NCBI RefSeq assembly: GCF_003002825.1
Contig: NZ_PVTE01000010.1
Coordinates: 62,001-126,000, forward strand
Length of the DNA: 64,000 bases
DNA from: Spirosoma oryzae
GTDB taxonomy: Bacteria > Bacteroidota > Bacteroidia > Cytophagales > Spirosomataceae
Reading direction: 5' to 3'
The first letter of the stretch is position 1. Every line of letters begins with the position of its first letter. This document shows, piece by piece, positions 35,120 through 44,700 of the stretch. The position numbers were made by a program, and so were the translations under genes. The notes beneath the pieces were generated by a model. That model was not told where the DNA came from. It ran no database searches and worked only from the letters and a program-made list of their open reading frames with translations.

Positions 35120-38100
35120 CTACCGCTCGTACAACCATACGCGCAGCAGCGAAATAAGCTGATCGATGTCGACCGGTTTGGTGATGTAATCGGACGCACC
35201 CGCCTGAATGCACTTGTCGCGGTCGCCGGTCATGGCTTTGGCCGTCACGGCGATGACGGGTAGCTTACGCCACTGCGGATTGTCCCGAATGCGGGTAGCC
35301 GTTTCATACCCGTCCATCTGCGGCATCATCATATCCAGCAACACGATGTCGATAGCCGGATTTTCGGTCAGCTTTTGCAGGGCTTCCTTGCCGTCGAGCG
35401 CCGGAATGATCGTCATGTTGTACTGCTCCAGTGCTTTGGTGAGCGAGAAAATATTCCGCACGTCGTCGTCGGCAACCAGTACGGTTTTGCCAGACAGTAT
35501 CTGACTTAATTCGCCCAGTCGCCGGTTGGTCGATGCGTTATTGGCTGGCTGCTTCTGCTCCTCGACCAGGTGGAGAAACAGCGACACCTCATCGAGCATT
35601 CGTTGATAGGAGTGGGCCGTCTTGACGATGATCGAATCGGCATACTGGCGAATCCGCATTTCTTCCGTCATCGACAGGCTTTTGCCGGTGAAAATGATGA
35701 TGGGCAGCTTCTCCAGATTCGGGTCTTTGCGGGCTTCATCGAGCAGGCTATATGCGTTGTGGTCGGGAATGCCCATGTCCAGAATGACGCAGTCGATCTC
35801 CTCACGTTTCAGCGCGTTCAAGCCCGCCGATATATCGCTTTTCAGCTCCGAATGGATGTCGAATGTCGATAGATAGTAAGCCAGCGCCTTGGCGTGTTTA
35901 GGGTTGTCCTCAATGATCAGCACTTTCCGGCTGTCGCGACTCAGGACATATTCGATCTTACTGAAGACCTCGCTAAGCTGTTCGAAAGCGACGGGTTTGT
36001 CGACAAAATCGATCGCGCCTTTCAGCAGGCTTTCCTTCTTCACCTGCATCGACGACATGATATGGACCGGGATAGGGCGCGTCTGCGGATTCGCTTTCAA
36101 CGCGTCCATCACGTCCCAGCCGCTCATAACGGGCAGTTGAACGTCGAGCAGAATGCCAGTTGGCTGAAACTCCGTGGCCAGCCGGATACCTTCGTCACCC
36201 CGAACCGCCACGATGCCTTTGTACCCTTTCTGCCGGGTGTAGTCGAGCAGCGACCGGGCGAAATACGGGTCGTCTTCCACGATCAGCATGACTTTGTCGC
36301 CGGTCCCGACGCTGTGCCGGTCGTCAGGAATATCGTCGGGAATGACCGTGCTGATTAGCGGATCGGCACGCCGGGGGGCGACCGGGGGCGTAGCTGCCGG
36401 TGGATCGGCTACAGGTTGCGTTACCGGTTGAACGACGGATCTGGTAACCGGTATCGATGACCGATTGGCAGTGGCGGGTATGCAGAGCGTAAACGTGCTG
36501 CCCTGCCCGACCTGACTGCTAAGGGTAATGTCGCCCCCCAGAAGCCGGGCCAGTTCGCGACTGATCGAAAGACCAAGTCCCGTGCCACCGTATTTACGTT
36601 TGGTCGACCCGTCGGCTTGCTGGAAGGCTTCGAAGACGAGGGCCTGCTTCTCGGGCGCGATACCGATACCAGTGTCTTTCACGCTGAAACAAAGCCCCCC
36701 GACCGGGTCTGTCGCCCGGCTGATGGCCAGCGTAATGTTGCCCTGTTGCGTAAATTTGAGCGCGTTGGAAATCAGGTTTTTCAGGATCTGCCCCAGCCGG
36801 ACGCGGTCGGTTTCGAACGTCAGCGGAACGTCGGGCGCGACGTCGACGATGAAGGCCAGGCCTTTCTCCCGGGCCAGCAGACCGAACAGGCTTTGCAACT
36901 CGGCGGTAATGTCCTGCACCGATACCGTCAGGTATTCGAGCGTCATCTGACCAGCTTCGATCTTCGACAGATCCAGAATTTCGTCGATCAGCCCCAACAG
37001 TCCATTCCCCGATGCCTGGATGACGCGGGCGTATTCGACCTGATCGGTGTTGAGCGTTTCTTCCGCGTTTTCGGCCAGCAGTCGACTCAGTAGCAGGATC
37101 GAATTGAGCGGGGTGCGTAGTTCGTGCGACATATTGGCCAGAAACTCCGACTTGTAGCGCGTACTCAGCTCCAGTTCGTCGGCTTTCTTCCGAATCTCGT
37201 CGTTCCGTTCCTCCAGCAGCATGCCCCGTTCTTCCAGCTCAGTGTTGGCCTGCTGTAATTCTTCCTGCTGCACGCGCAATTCTTCCTCCGACGCCTGTAG
37301 TTTCTGCGTCTGCATTTCCAGTTCGGCGTTCAGGTTTTCCAGTTCGCCCTGCTGCGCCTGTAGCTCGGTGGCCTGCGCCTGCGACTCTTCCAGTAGCTGC
37401 TGTAACCGGTTGAACGACAGGGCCGCATTCAGCCCAATGGCCACCGACTCCCGGCTGGATTCCAGTAGTTCCAGAACCCGATCGTCGGGCTTTCTGAAAA
37501 AAGCCAGTTCGATAACACCCACGCTGGTTTCGCCCACCAGCAGTGGAACGACCAGCAGTGCCCCCGGTATGGTTTCGCCCAGCGACGAGCTGATGCGGAG
37601 GAAGTCGGGGGGGAGGTTGTCGACGAGCAGCGTTTTCTGCTGCTGCATGGCTTGCCCGACCAGGCCATCGCCCAAAGCGAGTGCGGGCGGGGCCTGCTTT
37701 GTAGCATATTGGGCCAGCAACTCATGGCTACCACCCGGCTGGGTCAGGTAGATCGTTGCCAGCGGAGCCTGCACGTATTCGGCCAGTGTTGTGAGCAGGC
37801 GATTCGCCAGGGTGGGCAGGTTGCGTTGCCCCCGGAGCGCGTCGCCGATTACCGCCCGACCTGTGCGAAGCCAGTTCATCTGGTTGAGGTCGGTGAACGT
37901 ATGCTCCAGCGAATCGGTCATGTCGTTCATCGCCCGGGCAATACGGCCCAGATTGTCGTCGGTCGTGTCGGGGTTGCGTTTCGTGTAGTCGCCGGCTGAA
38001 ATCAGGCGGGTGATGCCTTCCATAACACCGATGCGGTGGGTCGTCTGCGCGTATTCGGCTTCGTCGTGCTGTTGTTTCAGGATGCGGGCGTCGATGTCTC

Positions 38101-38725
38101 GTTTGATACGTACGTAGGCAAACGCCGTAATGAGTATCGACAGTATACCGGTTATCAGGAGTAGGAAAGGTGTGTAGCCGATGTAGACCTGCTGCTGCGA
38201 AATCTGCTCGTTTAGCAACGCATTCTCCTGCCGCTTGATCCGGTCGAGTACGATCCGGGCCCGGTCCATGACCTGCTTGCCCCGCTGCATTTCCTGCTCA
38301 AGCGTTTCCAGCGACATACTCCCCCCGCGCTGGAACAGCCGGATGATGCGCTGCATCTGCTGAAACTTGGCTTCGTACAACTGCTTCAGCTCGATCATAT
38401 TCTGCCGTTGATTGGGGTTGTCGACGGTCAGCTGACTGATTTGATCGTAGAAGTAGTCGGTTTTCTCGTAAGCGCCGTTGTACGGTTGCAGGAAAACCGG
38501 ATTGCGCGTGACCAGGTAGCCACGGTGGCCCGTTTCGGCATCTTTCATAGCCGCCAGGATATTGTCGGCCTGGGTCAGTACGAGGTTGGTGTGATTGATG
38601 CGCTGCGAGTTCTCGATCAGTTGCTGAATGCTATAATACGAGGCTACCAGACTGATGAGCAGCAGGATGGTAGAGGCAATGAAGATGAGCCGAAGCTGCT
38701 TTATGACGGCGGTAGATCGGGACAT
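35120..38725 (-). CDS. Hybrid histidine kinase (CHASE3-HAMP-GAF-HisKA-HATPase-REC-REC-REC)
   Basis: 1201 residues. Two spans (about 12-34 and 185-207) flank a CHASE3-type sensor with NILAAMKDAETGHRGYL. HAMP (about 210-280), GAF (about 285-440) and a long Gln/Glu coiled coil (about 445-530) follow. HisKA has FLANMSHELRTPLNS (His near 532); HATPase_c has GGTGLGLSISREL (near 720). Three receivers carry Asp near 859, 982 and 1127; the second (LDMGIPDHNAYS) is more divergent. Many kinases of this layout occur beside CheR/CheB. It senses an extracytoplasmic signal and passes phosphate to several receivers. Confidence 0.93.
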   Translation of the reverse strand: MSRSTAVIKQLRLIFIASTILLLISLVASYYSIQQLIENSQRINHTNLVLTQADNILAAMKDAETGHRGYLVTRNPVFLQPYNGAYEKTDYFYDQISQLTVDNPNQRQNMIELKQLYEAKFQQMQRIIRLFQRGGSMSLETLEQEMQRGKQVMDRARIVLDRIKRQENALLNEQISQQQVYIGYTPFLLLITGILSILITAFAYVRIKRDIDARILKQQHDEAEYAQTTHRIGVMEGITRLISAGDYTKRNPDTTDDNLGRIARAMNDMTDSLEHTFTDLNQMNWLRTGRAVIGDALRGQRNLPTLANRLLTTLAEYVQAPLATIYLTQPGGSHELLAQYATKQAPPALALGDGLVGQAMQQQKTLLVDNLPPDFLRISSSLGETIPGALLVVPLLVGETSVGVIELAFFRKPDDRVLELLESSRESVAIGLNAALSFNRLQQLLEESQAQATELQAQQGELENLNAELEMQTQKLQASEEELRVQQEELQQANTELEERGMLLEERNDEIRKKADELELSTRYKSEFLANMSHELRTPLNSILLLSRLLAENAEETLNTDQVEYARVIQASGNGLLGLIDEILDLSKIEAGQMTLEYLTVSVQDITAELQSLFGLLAREKGLAFIVDVAPDVPLTFETDRVRLGQILKNLISNALKFTQQGNITLAISRATDPVGGLCFSVKDTGIGIAPEKQALVFEAFQQADGSTKRKYGGTGLGLSISRELARLLGGDITLSSQVGQGSTFTLCIPATANRSSIPVTRSVVQPVTQPVADPPAATPPVAPRRADPLISTVIPDDIPDDRHSVGTGDKVMLIVEDDPYFARSLLDYTRQKGYKGIVAVRGDEGIRLATEFQPTGILLDVQLPVMSGWDVMDALKANPQTRPIPVHIMSSMQVKKESLLKGAIDFVDKPVAFEQLSEVFSKIEYVLSRDSRKVLIIEDNPKHAKALAYYLSTFDIHSELKSDISAGLNALKREEIDCVILDMGIPDHNAYSLLDEARKDPNLEKLPIIIFTGKSLSMTEEMRIRQYADSIIVKTAHSYQRMLDEVSLFLHLVEEQKQPANNASTNRRLGELSQILSGKTVLVADDDVRNIFSLTKALEQYNMTIIPALDGKEALQKLTENPAIDIVLLDMMMPQMDGYETATRIRDNPQWRKLPVIAVTAKAMTGDRDKCIQAGASDYITKPVDIDQLISLLRVWLYER

Positions 38726-38810
38726 GAGTAAATGAGTGATTGAATGATTGAGTGAATGAGTGAAACCTATCCGGTCAGATCACTCAATCACTCAATCATT
38801 CAATCACTCG
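38726..38810. repeat. Intergenic hairpin built of 8-nt units (GAGTGATT type)
   Basis: Left units: GAGTAAAT, GAGTGATT, GAATGATT, GAGTGAAT, GAGTGAAA. Right units: TCACTCAA, TCACTCAA, TCATTCAA, TCACTCGT. The right arm encodes the last residues and the TGA stop (38796-38798) of the REC-PAS-kinase gene; the left arm abuts the ATG of the next kinase. Confidence 0.9.
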
Positions 38811-40373
38811 TTGGGTGATTGGTAGTACGAATGTGAAACAACTGCCTTCATTGGCCTTACTGCGAACCGAAAACAAACCGTGATGGGCGCTTACGTTCTT
38901 GTGGGCAATGGCCAGGCCAATGCCGGTGCCTTCGTAGCTGTCGCGGTTGTTGAGTCGCTGGAAAATGACGAAAATACGATTCGAGAACTTTTCGTCGAAA
39001 CCAATGCCGTTGTCGCTGACCGTGAACCGGTAGAAATCGCCGGTTGGGTCGAGTGGTGCATCGGTGGCGCATTCGCTGATTCGCTCGGCACGGATGGCGA
39101 TACGGGGCGGAACGCCGGGTCGGACAAACTTCAGCGCATTGGACAGCAGGTTCTGGAACACCTGCCTGATACGGGTTGGCATGGCCTCGATCACCGGCAT
39201 TGGCTCAATCGTGACGATGGCTTCTTTCTGCCGGATAATCACTTCATAATCAATCCGAAGGGTTGTCAGTAAGTCGTTCAGGTCTGTCTGCTGGAACGTT
39301 TCGGGGGCCGATAGCTGCGAGTAGGCCAGCAGGTCGTTAATCATCGTCGATAGTCGGGCCGACGACTGAATGGATCGGTCGAGGTACGCCGTCGCTTCGG
39401 GATTGTCGGCGAGGTATTTCTGTTTGACCAGATCGCTCATCAGCTGAATTTTGCGGAGCGGCTCTTTCAGATCGTGCGAAACGACCCAGGTAAACTGCTG
39501 CATTTCCTGGTTGCTGCGTTCCAGCGCGCTGTTCTTGCGCTGTAGCTCACTCGTGCGCAGGGCCACTTCTTTTTCAAGCGATTCGGCGGTCTGCTTTTGG
39601 TCCTGAATGTTGGTAAACGTACCAATCCAGCGAATCAGCTGGCCCTGTTGCCGAACGGGCATAACGTGCAGCAGGTGACAGACGTAGGTGTCGGCTTCCC
39701 GATCGTGGAGTAGCACCTCCCGACTGTAGCCCGTGTCGGGGGCCTGTAGGGCCTCGCGCCAGATCACGGCCATATCGTCGTCGGGGTGCGTATCGGGAAG
39801 AGCTACCGGGCTGCGGGCGAAGCGAAACCAGTGCTGATTGACGTATTCCAGCCGTCCGTCGGGGCCCGCCGTAAACGCCAGCTGCGGCAAGGTGGCCAGT
39901 ACAGTCTGCAACTCCTGCATGCGCATGGTCAGCGCCTGTTCGGCCTGTTTTCGCACTTCGATTTCCTGCTGTAGCGATGCCTGCGTTGCCCGTAATGCCT
40001 GCTGCTGCTCGTAGAGTTTATGCAGCATCTTGACTTTCAGTACCAGAATATCGGGGTCAACGGGCTTTGTCAGGTAGTCGACGCCCCCCGAGGTGTAGCC
40101 CTGGGTGATAAATTTCTTGTCGGTGTTGACCGCCGACAGGAACATGATCGAGGTGTGTTTGGCCCGACCAAACCCGGCAATGGCATTGGCTACCTCGAAG
40201 CCGTCCATATCGGGCATCTGTACATCGAGGATGATGACAGAATAGTCCGTTTTTAGTACTTTTTTCAGCGCTTCTTCACCCGAATAGGCCGTGTCGACGG
40301 TGAAGTGATGCAGATCAAGGATCTTCTTCAGCGGAAGAATATTTTCCGATCTATCATCGACAAGTAGAATCAT
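38796..40373 (-). CDS. REC-PAS-histidine kinase
   Basis: 525 residues, cytosolic. Receiver (1-120) with ILDVQMPDMDGFE (Asp near 51), a coiled coil, a PAS domain (about 155-275; FTAGPDGRLEYVNQHWFRF), HisKA with WVVSHDLKEPLRKIQ (His near 300) and HATPase_c with NDRF-like DNGIGFDEKF and GTGIGLAIAHK (near 482). The kinase core is of the HWE-unrelated bacteriophytochrome-like type with a DLKEPLR H-box. It is first in the five-gene signalling block and its receiver may take input from the hybrid kinase. Its stop codon lies inside a repeat arm. Confidence 0.92.
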   Translation of the reverse strand: MILLVDDRSENILPLKKILDLHHFTVDTAYSGEEALKKVLKTDYSVIILDVQMPDMDGFEVANAIAGFGRAKHTSIMFLSAVNTDKKFITQGYTSGGVDYLTKPVDPDILVLKVKMLHKLYEQQQALRATQASLQQEIEVRKQAEQALTMRMQELQTVLATLPQLAFTAGPDGRLEYVNQHWFRFARSPVALPDTHPDDDMAVIWREALQAPDTGYSREVLLHDREADTYVCHLLHVMPVRQQGQLIRWIGTFTNIQDQKQTAESLEKEVALRTSELQRKNSALERSNQEMQQFTWVVSHDLKEPLRKIQLMSDLVKQKYLADNPEATAYLDRSIQSSARLSTMINDLLAYSQLSAPETFQQTDLNDLLTTLRIDYEVIIRQKEAIVTIEPMPVIEAMPTRIRQVFQNLLSNALKFVRPGVPPRIAIRAERISECATDAPLDPTGDFYRFTVSDNGIGFDEKFSNRIFVIFQRLNNRDSYEGTGIGLAIAHKNVSAHHGLFSVRSKANEGSCFTFVLPITQRVIE

Positions 40374-40544
40374 TCAGCAGTCAAATTAACAATAGGGAGT
40401 AGGCACAAAAACGGCCTTTCGGTGTCGGTATAACAAGCCAACGGCCCGAAAAACCAGAAATTATGTGAAGATACGCGGTTTGGCCGGGTACCGCTAAAAA
40501 CACGCCCGAACGGTCTCGGTACTACCTGGTTGATGCCGGTCCAA

Positions 40545-40586
40545 ACAAAAAAGCCGACCACTATGCACAGGCATACCAGTCGGCTT
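40545..40586 (-). terminator. Rho-independent terminator of the paoABC-type operon
   Basis: On the minus strand AAGCCGAC pairs with GTCGGCTT across a 20-nt loop and is followed by a T-run (TTTTTTG). It lies 21 nt after the paoC-type stop codon. Confidence 0.85.
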
Positions 40587-40606
40587 GTGGAGACAACAGC
40601 CTGTCG

Positions 40607-42841
40607 TCAGGCGGTAAACGATAGAATCTTGTCGGGGGTAATGGGCAGTTCCCGGATACGTTTGCCCGTGGCGTGGTAAATGGCATTGGCGATAGCCGCT
40701 ACCGAACCCGTAATGCCGATTTCGCCGATTCCTTTGACCCCCGCCGGGTTGACGATCTCGTCTTTCTCATCGATGAAAAACGCGTCGATGTCGGGAATGT
40801 CGGCGTTCACCGGCACGTGGTATTCAGCCAGGTTGGCGTTCATGATTCGGTTGGTGCGCGGGTCGTGAATGGCATGTTCCAGCAACGCCATGCTTACGCC
40901 CCAGACGATGCCGCCGACGAGTTGGCTGTGGGCCGTTTTCGCATTGACGATTCGGCCGGCTGCGTACGCCCCCGTTAGTTTCGACACCCGAATTTCCCCC
41001 AGCGCTTCATCGATACGCACTTCGGCAAACTGCGCGCCGTGGGCATACATCGAATACTTTTCCTTTTCCTCACCCGATTTCGAACTGGTCGACGCTTCCA
41101 GCGCGTTACCGCCGTTGCGCTTGAGCAGTGCCGTCAACGCTTCTCCTTTTTTGGGATCACTTTTCAGGAAAAGCCGGCCTTTTTCAACGGCCATGTCGCT
41201 TTCTTTCTGCCCGTTCAGTGGCGATTTGAGATCATTGAGGGCGAGTTGTTTGGCTTTGAGAATGACAGCTTCCGCTGCCTGCACGACCGCCGAGCCCGCA
41301 CTGGCGGTCGTACGCGAACCGCCCGACACGGGGGTTTTGGGCTGACGGGTGTCGCCCGCTCGTAGCGTTACCCGGTCTGGCGAAATGCCGAACGCATCGG
41401 CCGCCAGTTGCGTCATGGCCGTGTACGAACCGGTACCGATGTCCTGCGTACCAATGCTAAGCAGCACCGTCCCGTCGGCGTTGAGTTTGATTTTGGCCGA
41501 TGCTTCGTCGCGGATGGTTGGGTAGATGGCCGATGCCATGCCCATACCGATCAGGATGTTGCCGTCGCGCATGGAACGGGGAGCGGCCAACCGTTTCGAC
41601 CAGCCAAAACGGTCGGCCGCCTGCTGGTAGCATTCCCGCAGCGATTTGCTGGAAAACGGCAGCTCTTTCTGCTGATCGGTTTCCGCGTAGTTTTTCAACC
41701 GCAGCGCAATTGGGTCCATGTTGAGCTGGTACGCCAGTTCGTCGATGGCCGATTCGAGGGCAAACATACCCGGTGCTTCCCCCGGCGCGCGCATCGGCGA
41801 CGGCGAACCGATATTGGCCCGGATCGACCGGTGGGTCACTTCCTGGTTCGGGCACTTGTACAGCACCCGGGTCAGGATACCGGCAGGCTCGGAAAAATCG
41901 TCGAATACTGATGTCTGATTCAGTGACCGGTGAGCCATACCCAGGAAGTCGCCACTGCGCGACGCCCCGATGTCAAGCTGCTGGCTGGTTGCTGACCGGG
42001 AGCCGACCATACCAAACATATCGCTGCGCCGAAGTTCGAGCTTCACGGGGCGTTTGACATATTGAGCGGCCATCGCGGCCAGGACGCCATCGGCCCAGAC
42101 GGGGCCTTTGCTGCCAAACCCGCCACCGACGAACTGAGCAATGACCCGTACGTTTTCGGGGGGCAGAGCAAAGTACTCGGCGATGCGTTCCCGCGACGGG
42201 AAGATACCCTGCGTCGCCTGGTAAATTGTCAGTTGTTTCCCCTCCCATATCGCTACCGATGTGTGGGGTTCGAGCGCGTTGTGGACCTGCGTCGGCGTGT
42301 GATACGTCTGCTTAAACGAAACTTCGGCCGCTGCCATCGCTTTGTTTAGGTCGCCCCGTTGCGTATCGACCGGATCGTCGGGGCGGGGTAGCTTCTGCGG
42401 TCGGAATGGTTCGGCTTTGCTGGTCGGCAGGCCCGGTGCGGGTGTTTTCGCCTGGTAGGTAACCCGTACGTGGTTGGCCGCATCGACCGCGTGCTCGAAC
42501 GAATCGGCGATGGCCATGGCAATGGGCTGATTGCTGTAATCGACCCGGTCGTCGTGCAGCAAATGCAACACTCGTCCGAGAGCCGTCGCGCCGGGTTTGT
42601 TGGCGTCGTAGCCCGGTAGCCTGGGCGTGTTTTTGTGCGTCATGATGGCCAGCACACCGGGTAGCTTCTCGGCGTCGGCGGTGTCGATGTCTCGGATGGT
42701 ACCGTTGGCGATGGTGCTCATCACCAGCACGGCATAGGCCATTTCCGGCTGTTTTATATCCCCGGCGTAATGCGCCCCACCGGTTACTTTTTGCTTCCCG
42801 TCGATACGATCGACGGGGTCGCCAATGAGTTTTGGTTCCAT
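40607..42841 (-). CDS. paoC: Aldehyde oxidoreductase, molybdenum-binding subunit (PaoC/YagR type)
   Basis: 744 residues, typical of the xanthine dehydrogenase family. GDPVDRIDGKQKVTGGAHYAGDI opens the first lobe; QFVGGGFGSKG and RAPGEAPGMFALESAIDELA are Moco-binding loops, and GVKGIGEIGITGS near the C-terminus holds the expected catalytic Glu. Closest remembered relative is E. coli YagR/PaoC, a periplasmic enzyme that oxidises aromatic aldehydes. Third gene of the operon, 26 bp after paoB. No XdhC/PaoD maturation gene is in the window. Confidence 0.88.
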   Translation of the reverse strand: MEPKLIGDPVDRIDGKQKVTGGAHYAGDIKQPEMAYAVLVMSTIANGTIRDIDTADAEKLPGVLAIMTHKNTPRLPGYDANKPGATALGRVLHLLHDDRVDYSNQPIAMAIADSFEHAVDAANHVRVTYQAKTPAPGLPTSKAEPFRPQKLPRPDDPVDTQRGDLNKAMAAAEVSFKQTYHTPTQVHNALEPHTSVAIWEGKQLTIYQATQGIFPSRERIAEYFALPPENVRVIAQFVGGGFGSKGPVWADGVLAAMAAQYVKRPVKLELRRSDMFGMVGSRSATSQQLDIGASRSGDFLGMAHRSLNQTSVFDDFSEPAGILTRVLYKCPNQEVTHRSIRANIGSPSPMRAPGEAPGMFALESAIDELAYQLNMDPIALRLKNYAETDQQKELPFSSKSLRECYQQAADRFGWSKRLAAPRSMRDGNILIGMGMASAIYPTIRDEASAKIKLNADGTVLLSIGTQDIGTGSYTAMTQLAADAFGISPDRVTLRAGDTRQPKTPVSGGSRTTASAGSAVVQAAEAVILKAKQLALNDLKSPLNGQKESDMAVEKGRLFLKSDPKKGEALTALLKRNGGNALEASTSSKSGEEKEKYSMYAHGAQFAEVRIDEALGEIRVSKLTGAYAAGRIVNAKTAHSQLVGGIVWGVSMALLEHAIHDPRTNRIMNANLAEYHVPVNADIPDIDAFFIDEKDEIVNPAGVKGIGEIGITGSVAAIANAIYHATGKRIRELPITPDKILSFTA

Positions 42842-42867
42842 GAGTAGCTTGTTGGATGGATTACCGG

Positions 42868-43869
42868 CTAGGCGGCTACCGTTTGCAGGGCCCGGACGAT
42901 CGCTGACTGAGCCAGCTCTATTTTAAACGCATTGTGTTCGAAGCCTTTCGCCCCGGCCACCAACTGGCGAGCGGCTTCGCGGAACGAGGCTTCTGTCGCG
43001 GGTTTGCCGATCAACTGCTGTTCGACGCTGGTCAGCCGCCAGGGCTTGTGGGCCACGCCACCCAGGGCCAGTCGTACGTCCTGAATTCGGCCGCTCTCGA
43101 CAACCAGCCGGGCTGCCACCGATACCAGCGCAAACGCATACGACGCCCGGTCGCGTACTTTCAGGTAGTGAGACTTACCTGCCCGTTGGGGAGTCGTGAG
43201 ATCAATCGACGTAATCAGTTCGTTGGGGGCCAGTGTCGTATCCTGCTGCGGTTTTTTGCCTGCCAACCGGTGAAAATCCCGGATTGGAATCGCGCGCTGA
43301 CCGGCTGGTCCACTTACGTTCACCACCGCGTCGAGGGCAGCCAGCGCCACGTTCATGTCGCTGGGATTGGTCGCAATACACGACTGATTCAGATCGCCCG
43401 ATTCAAGCCCCAGAATGGCATGAATACGATTGTAACCCTCCAGTGCCCCGCATCCGGCCTGCGCGGTTGGCCCCTGTCGTTTGTTGCAGGGCTGGCTGAT
43501 GTCGTAGAAGTAGTTACAACGGGTACGCTGCATCAGGTTGCCGCCCAGCGTTGCCATGTTCCGCAACTGGGGCGATGCACCCGCCAGCAGTGCTTCCGCC
43601 AGTAGGGGAAACTGACTGGTGACGAGCGGATGTTCCGCCATGTCGCTGTTGCGGGCCAGCGCACCAATGCGTATGCCCGTGGCTGTCTTCTCGATTTTAG
43701 CCAGTTCCAGCCGACTAATGTCAATTAGCGTGTCGGGCTGCTCAATGCCGTATTTCATCAGGTCGACCAGGTTGGTACCGCCCGCGACGAATTTCGTGTC
43801 CCGGCCCGCGCCGATCTGCTGCACAGCCTGTGCGGGTTGACTGGCTTCGGTATACTGAAAGTTTTTCAT
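42868..43869 (-). CDS. paoB: Aldehyde oxidoreductase, FAD-binding subunit (PaoB/YagS type)
   Basis: 333 residues. FVAGGTNLVDLMKYG is the FAD-binding PCMH loop. RTRCNYFYDISQPCNKR and AGCGALEGYNR supply the extra cysteines that bind a 4Fe-4S cluster in PaoB, a feature absent from ordinary xanthine dehydrogenases. The ATG at 43867-43869 overlaps the TGA of paoA by 4 bp (ATGA), indicating coupled translation; the longer frame upstream is out-of-frame paoA sequence. Confidence 0.9.
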   Translation of the reverse strand: MKNFQYTEASQPAQAVQQIGAGRDTKFVAGGTNLVDLMKYGIEQPDTLIDISRLELAKIEKTATGIRIGALARNSDMAEHPLVTSQFPLLAEALLAGASPQLRNMATLGGNLMQRTRCNYFYDISQPCNKRQGPTAQAGCGALEGYNRIHAILGLESGDLNQSCIATNPSDMNVALAALDAVVNVSGPAGQRAIPIRDFHRLAGKKPQQDTTLAPNELITSIDLTTPQRAGKSHYLKVRDRASYAFALVSVAARLVVESGRIQDVRLALGGVAHKPWRLTSVEQQLIGKPATEASFREAARQLVAGAKGFEHNAFKIELAQSAIVRALQTVAA

Positions 43870-44486
43870 CCCGGCGTACCTCCTTTCTTCACCGATTGAA
43901 TAGCGGCTACAATGCCTGGATAAGCTCCGCACCGACAGATGTTGCCACTCATCCACTCGCGAATCTCGTCGGCCGAGCCGGTATGTCCTTCCCTGAGCAG
44001 CGCAGCACCCGCCATCAGCTGACCGGGGGTGCAGAAGCCGCACTGGAAGCCATCGTGCTCGATGAACGCAGCCTGTAGCGGATGCAACGCCGATTCCGTG
44101 CCCAGCCCTTCGATGGTCGTGATGTCGCGGCCCTGTTGCATAACCGCCAGCGTCAGGCACGAGTACGCCCGTCGCCCGTCGATATGTACCGTACAGGCAC
44201 CGCACTGACCGTGGTCGCAACCTTTCTTGGAGCCGGTCAGATTGAGTCGATTCCGCATCAGATCGAGGAGTGTCTCACGTGGTTCGGCCGTCAGTTTGTA
44301 CGTCTTTCGGTTGACGCGCAGGGTAATCGGTCGGGCAGTTGAGCTTGCGGCTGGTACGGTCCCCGGAAGCGCCGACGATGGGGTAGCGAGTGGGGGTAAC
44401 AGCAGGGTGCCGGCCAAGGCCGTGGATTGCTTTAAAAACCACCGTCGTCCGGCACCGTCAACCATATAGTTGTCGTTGTCAGTCAT
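43866..44486 (-). CDS. paoA: Aldehyde oxidoreductase, 2Fe-2S subunit with Tat signal (PaoA/YagT type)
   Basis: 206 residues. The N-terminus has a twin-arginine motif (GRRWFLKQS, Arg14-Arg15) and a hydrophobic stretch, so the folded complex is exported by Tat. Plant-type ferredoxin cysteines are in KKGCDHGQCGACTV plus a later Cys, and the second cluster is held by CGFC and CRC in the C-terminal half (GNICRCGAYPGIVAAI). This matches YagT closely in order and motif. It opens the paoABC-type operon; a 214-bp AT-rich gap divides it from the divergent radical SAM gene. Confidence 0.93.
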   Translation of the reverse strand: MTDNDNYMVDGAGRRWFLKQSTALAGTLLLPPLATPSSALPGTVPAASSTARPITLRVNRKTYKLTAEPRETLLDLMRNRLNLTGSKKGCDHGQCGACTVHIDGRRAYSCLTLAVMQQGRDITTIEGLGTESALHPLQAAFIEHDGFQCGFCTPGQLMAGAALLREGHTGSADEIREWMSGNICRCGAYPGIVAAIQSVKKGGTPG

Positions 44487-44700
44487 AAGTAACGTCGAGT
44501 ATTAAGTTGTTCTACTAAACTAATCGGGTAAAAAAGTGATTTAAAATCCCGTTTAGTGGCACAATCAGTCGGGGCATTAGTATCCTGATTAGTCGGTAAA
44601 AAATGATTCTTAACTATCTGTAATACAGGATTTTGTATATAAATAATGGCGAACGATTACAGGTGATAAGACGTTCTATAAACAGACCATCGCTGCTTCT

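Noticed and set aside
43870-44220. 117-codon extension of the FAD subunit gene
   Set aside because: It is an alternate frame of the overlapping 2Fe-2S subunit, which has all its cluster motifs in its own frame.
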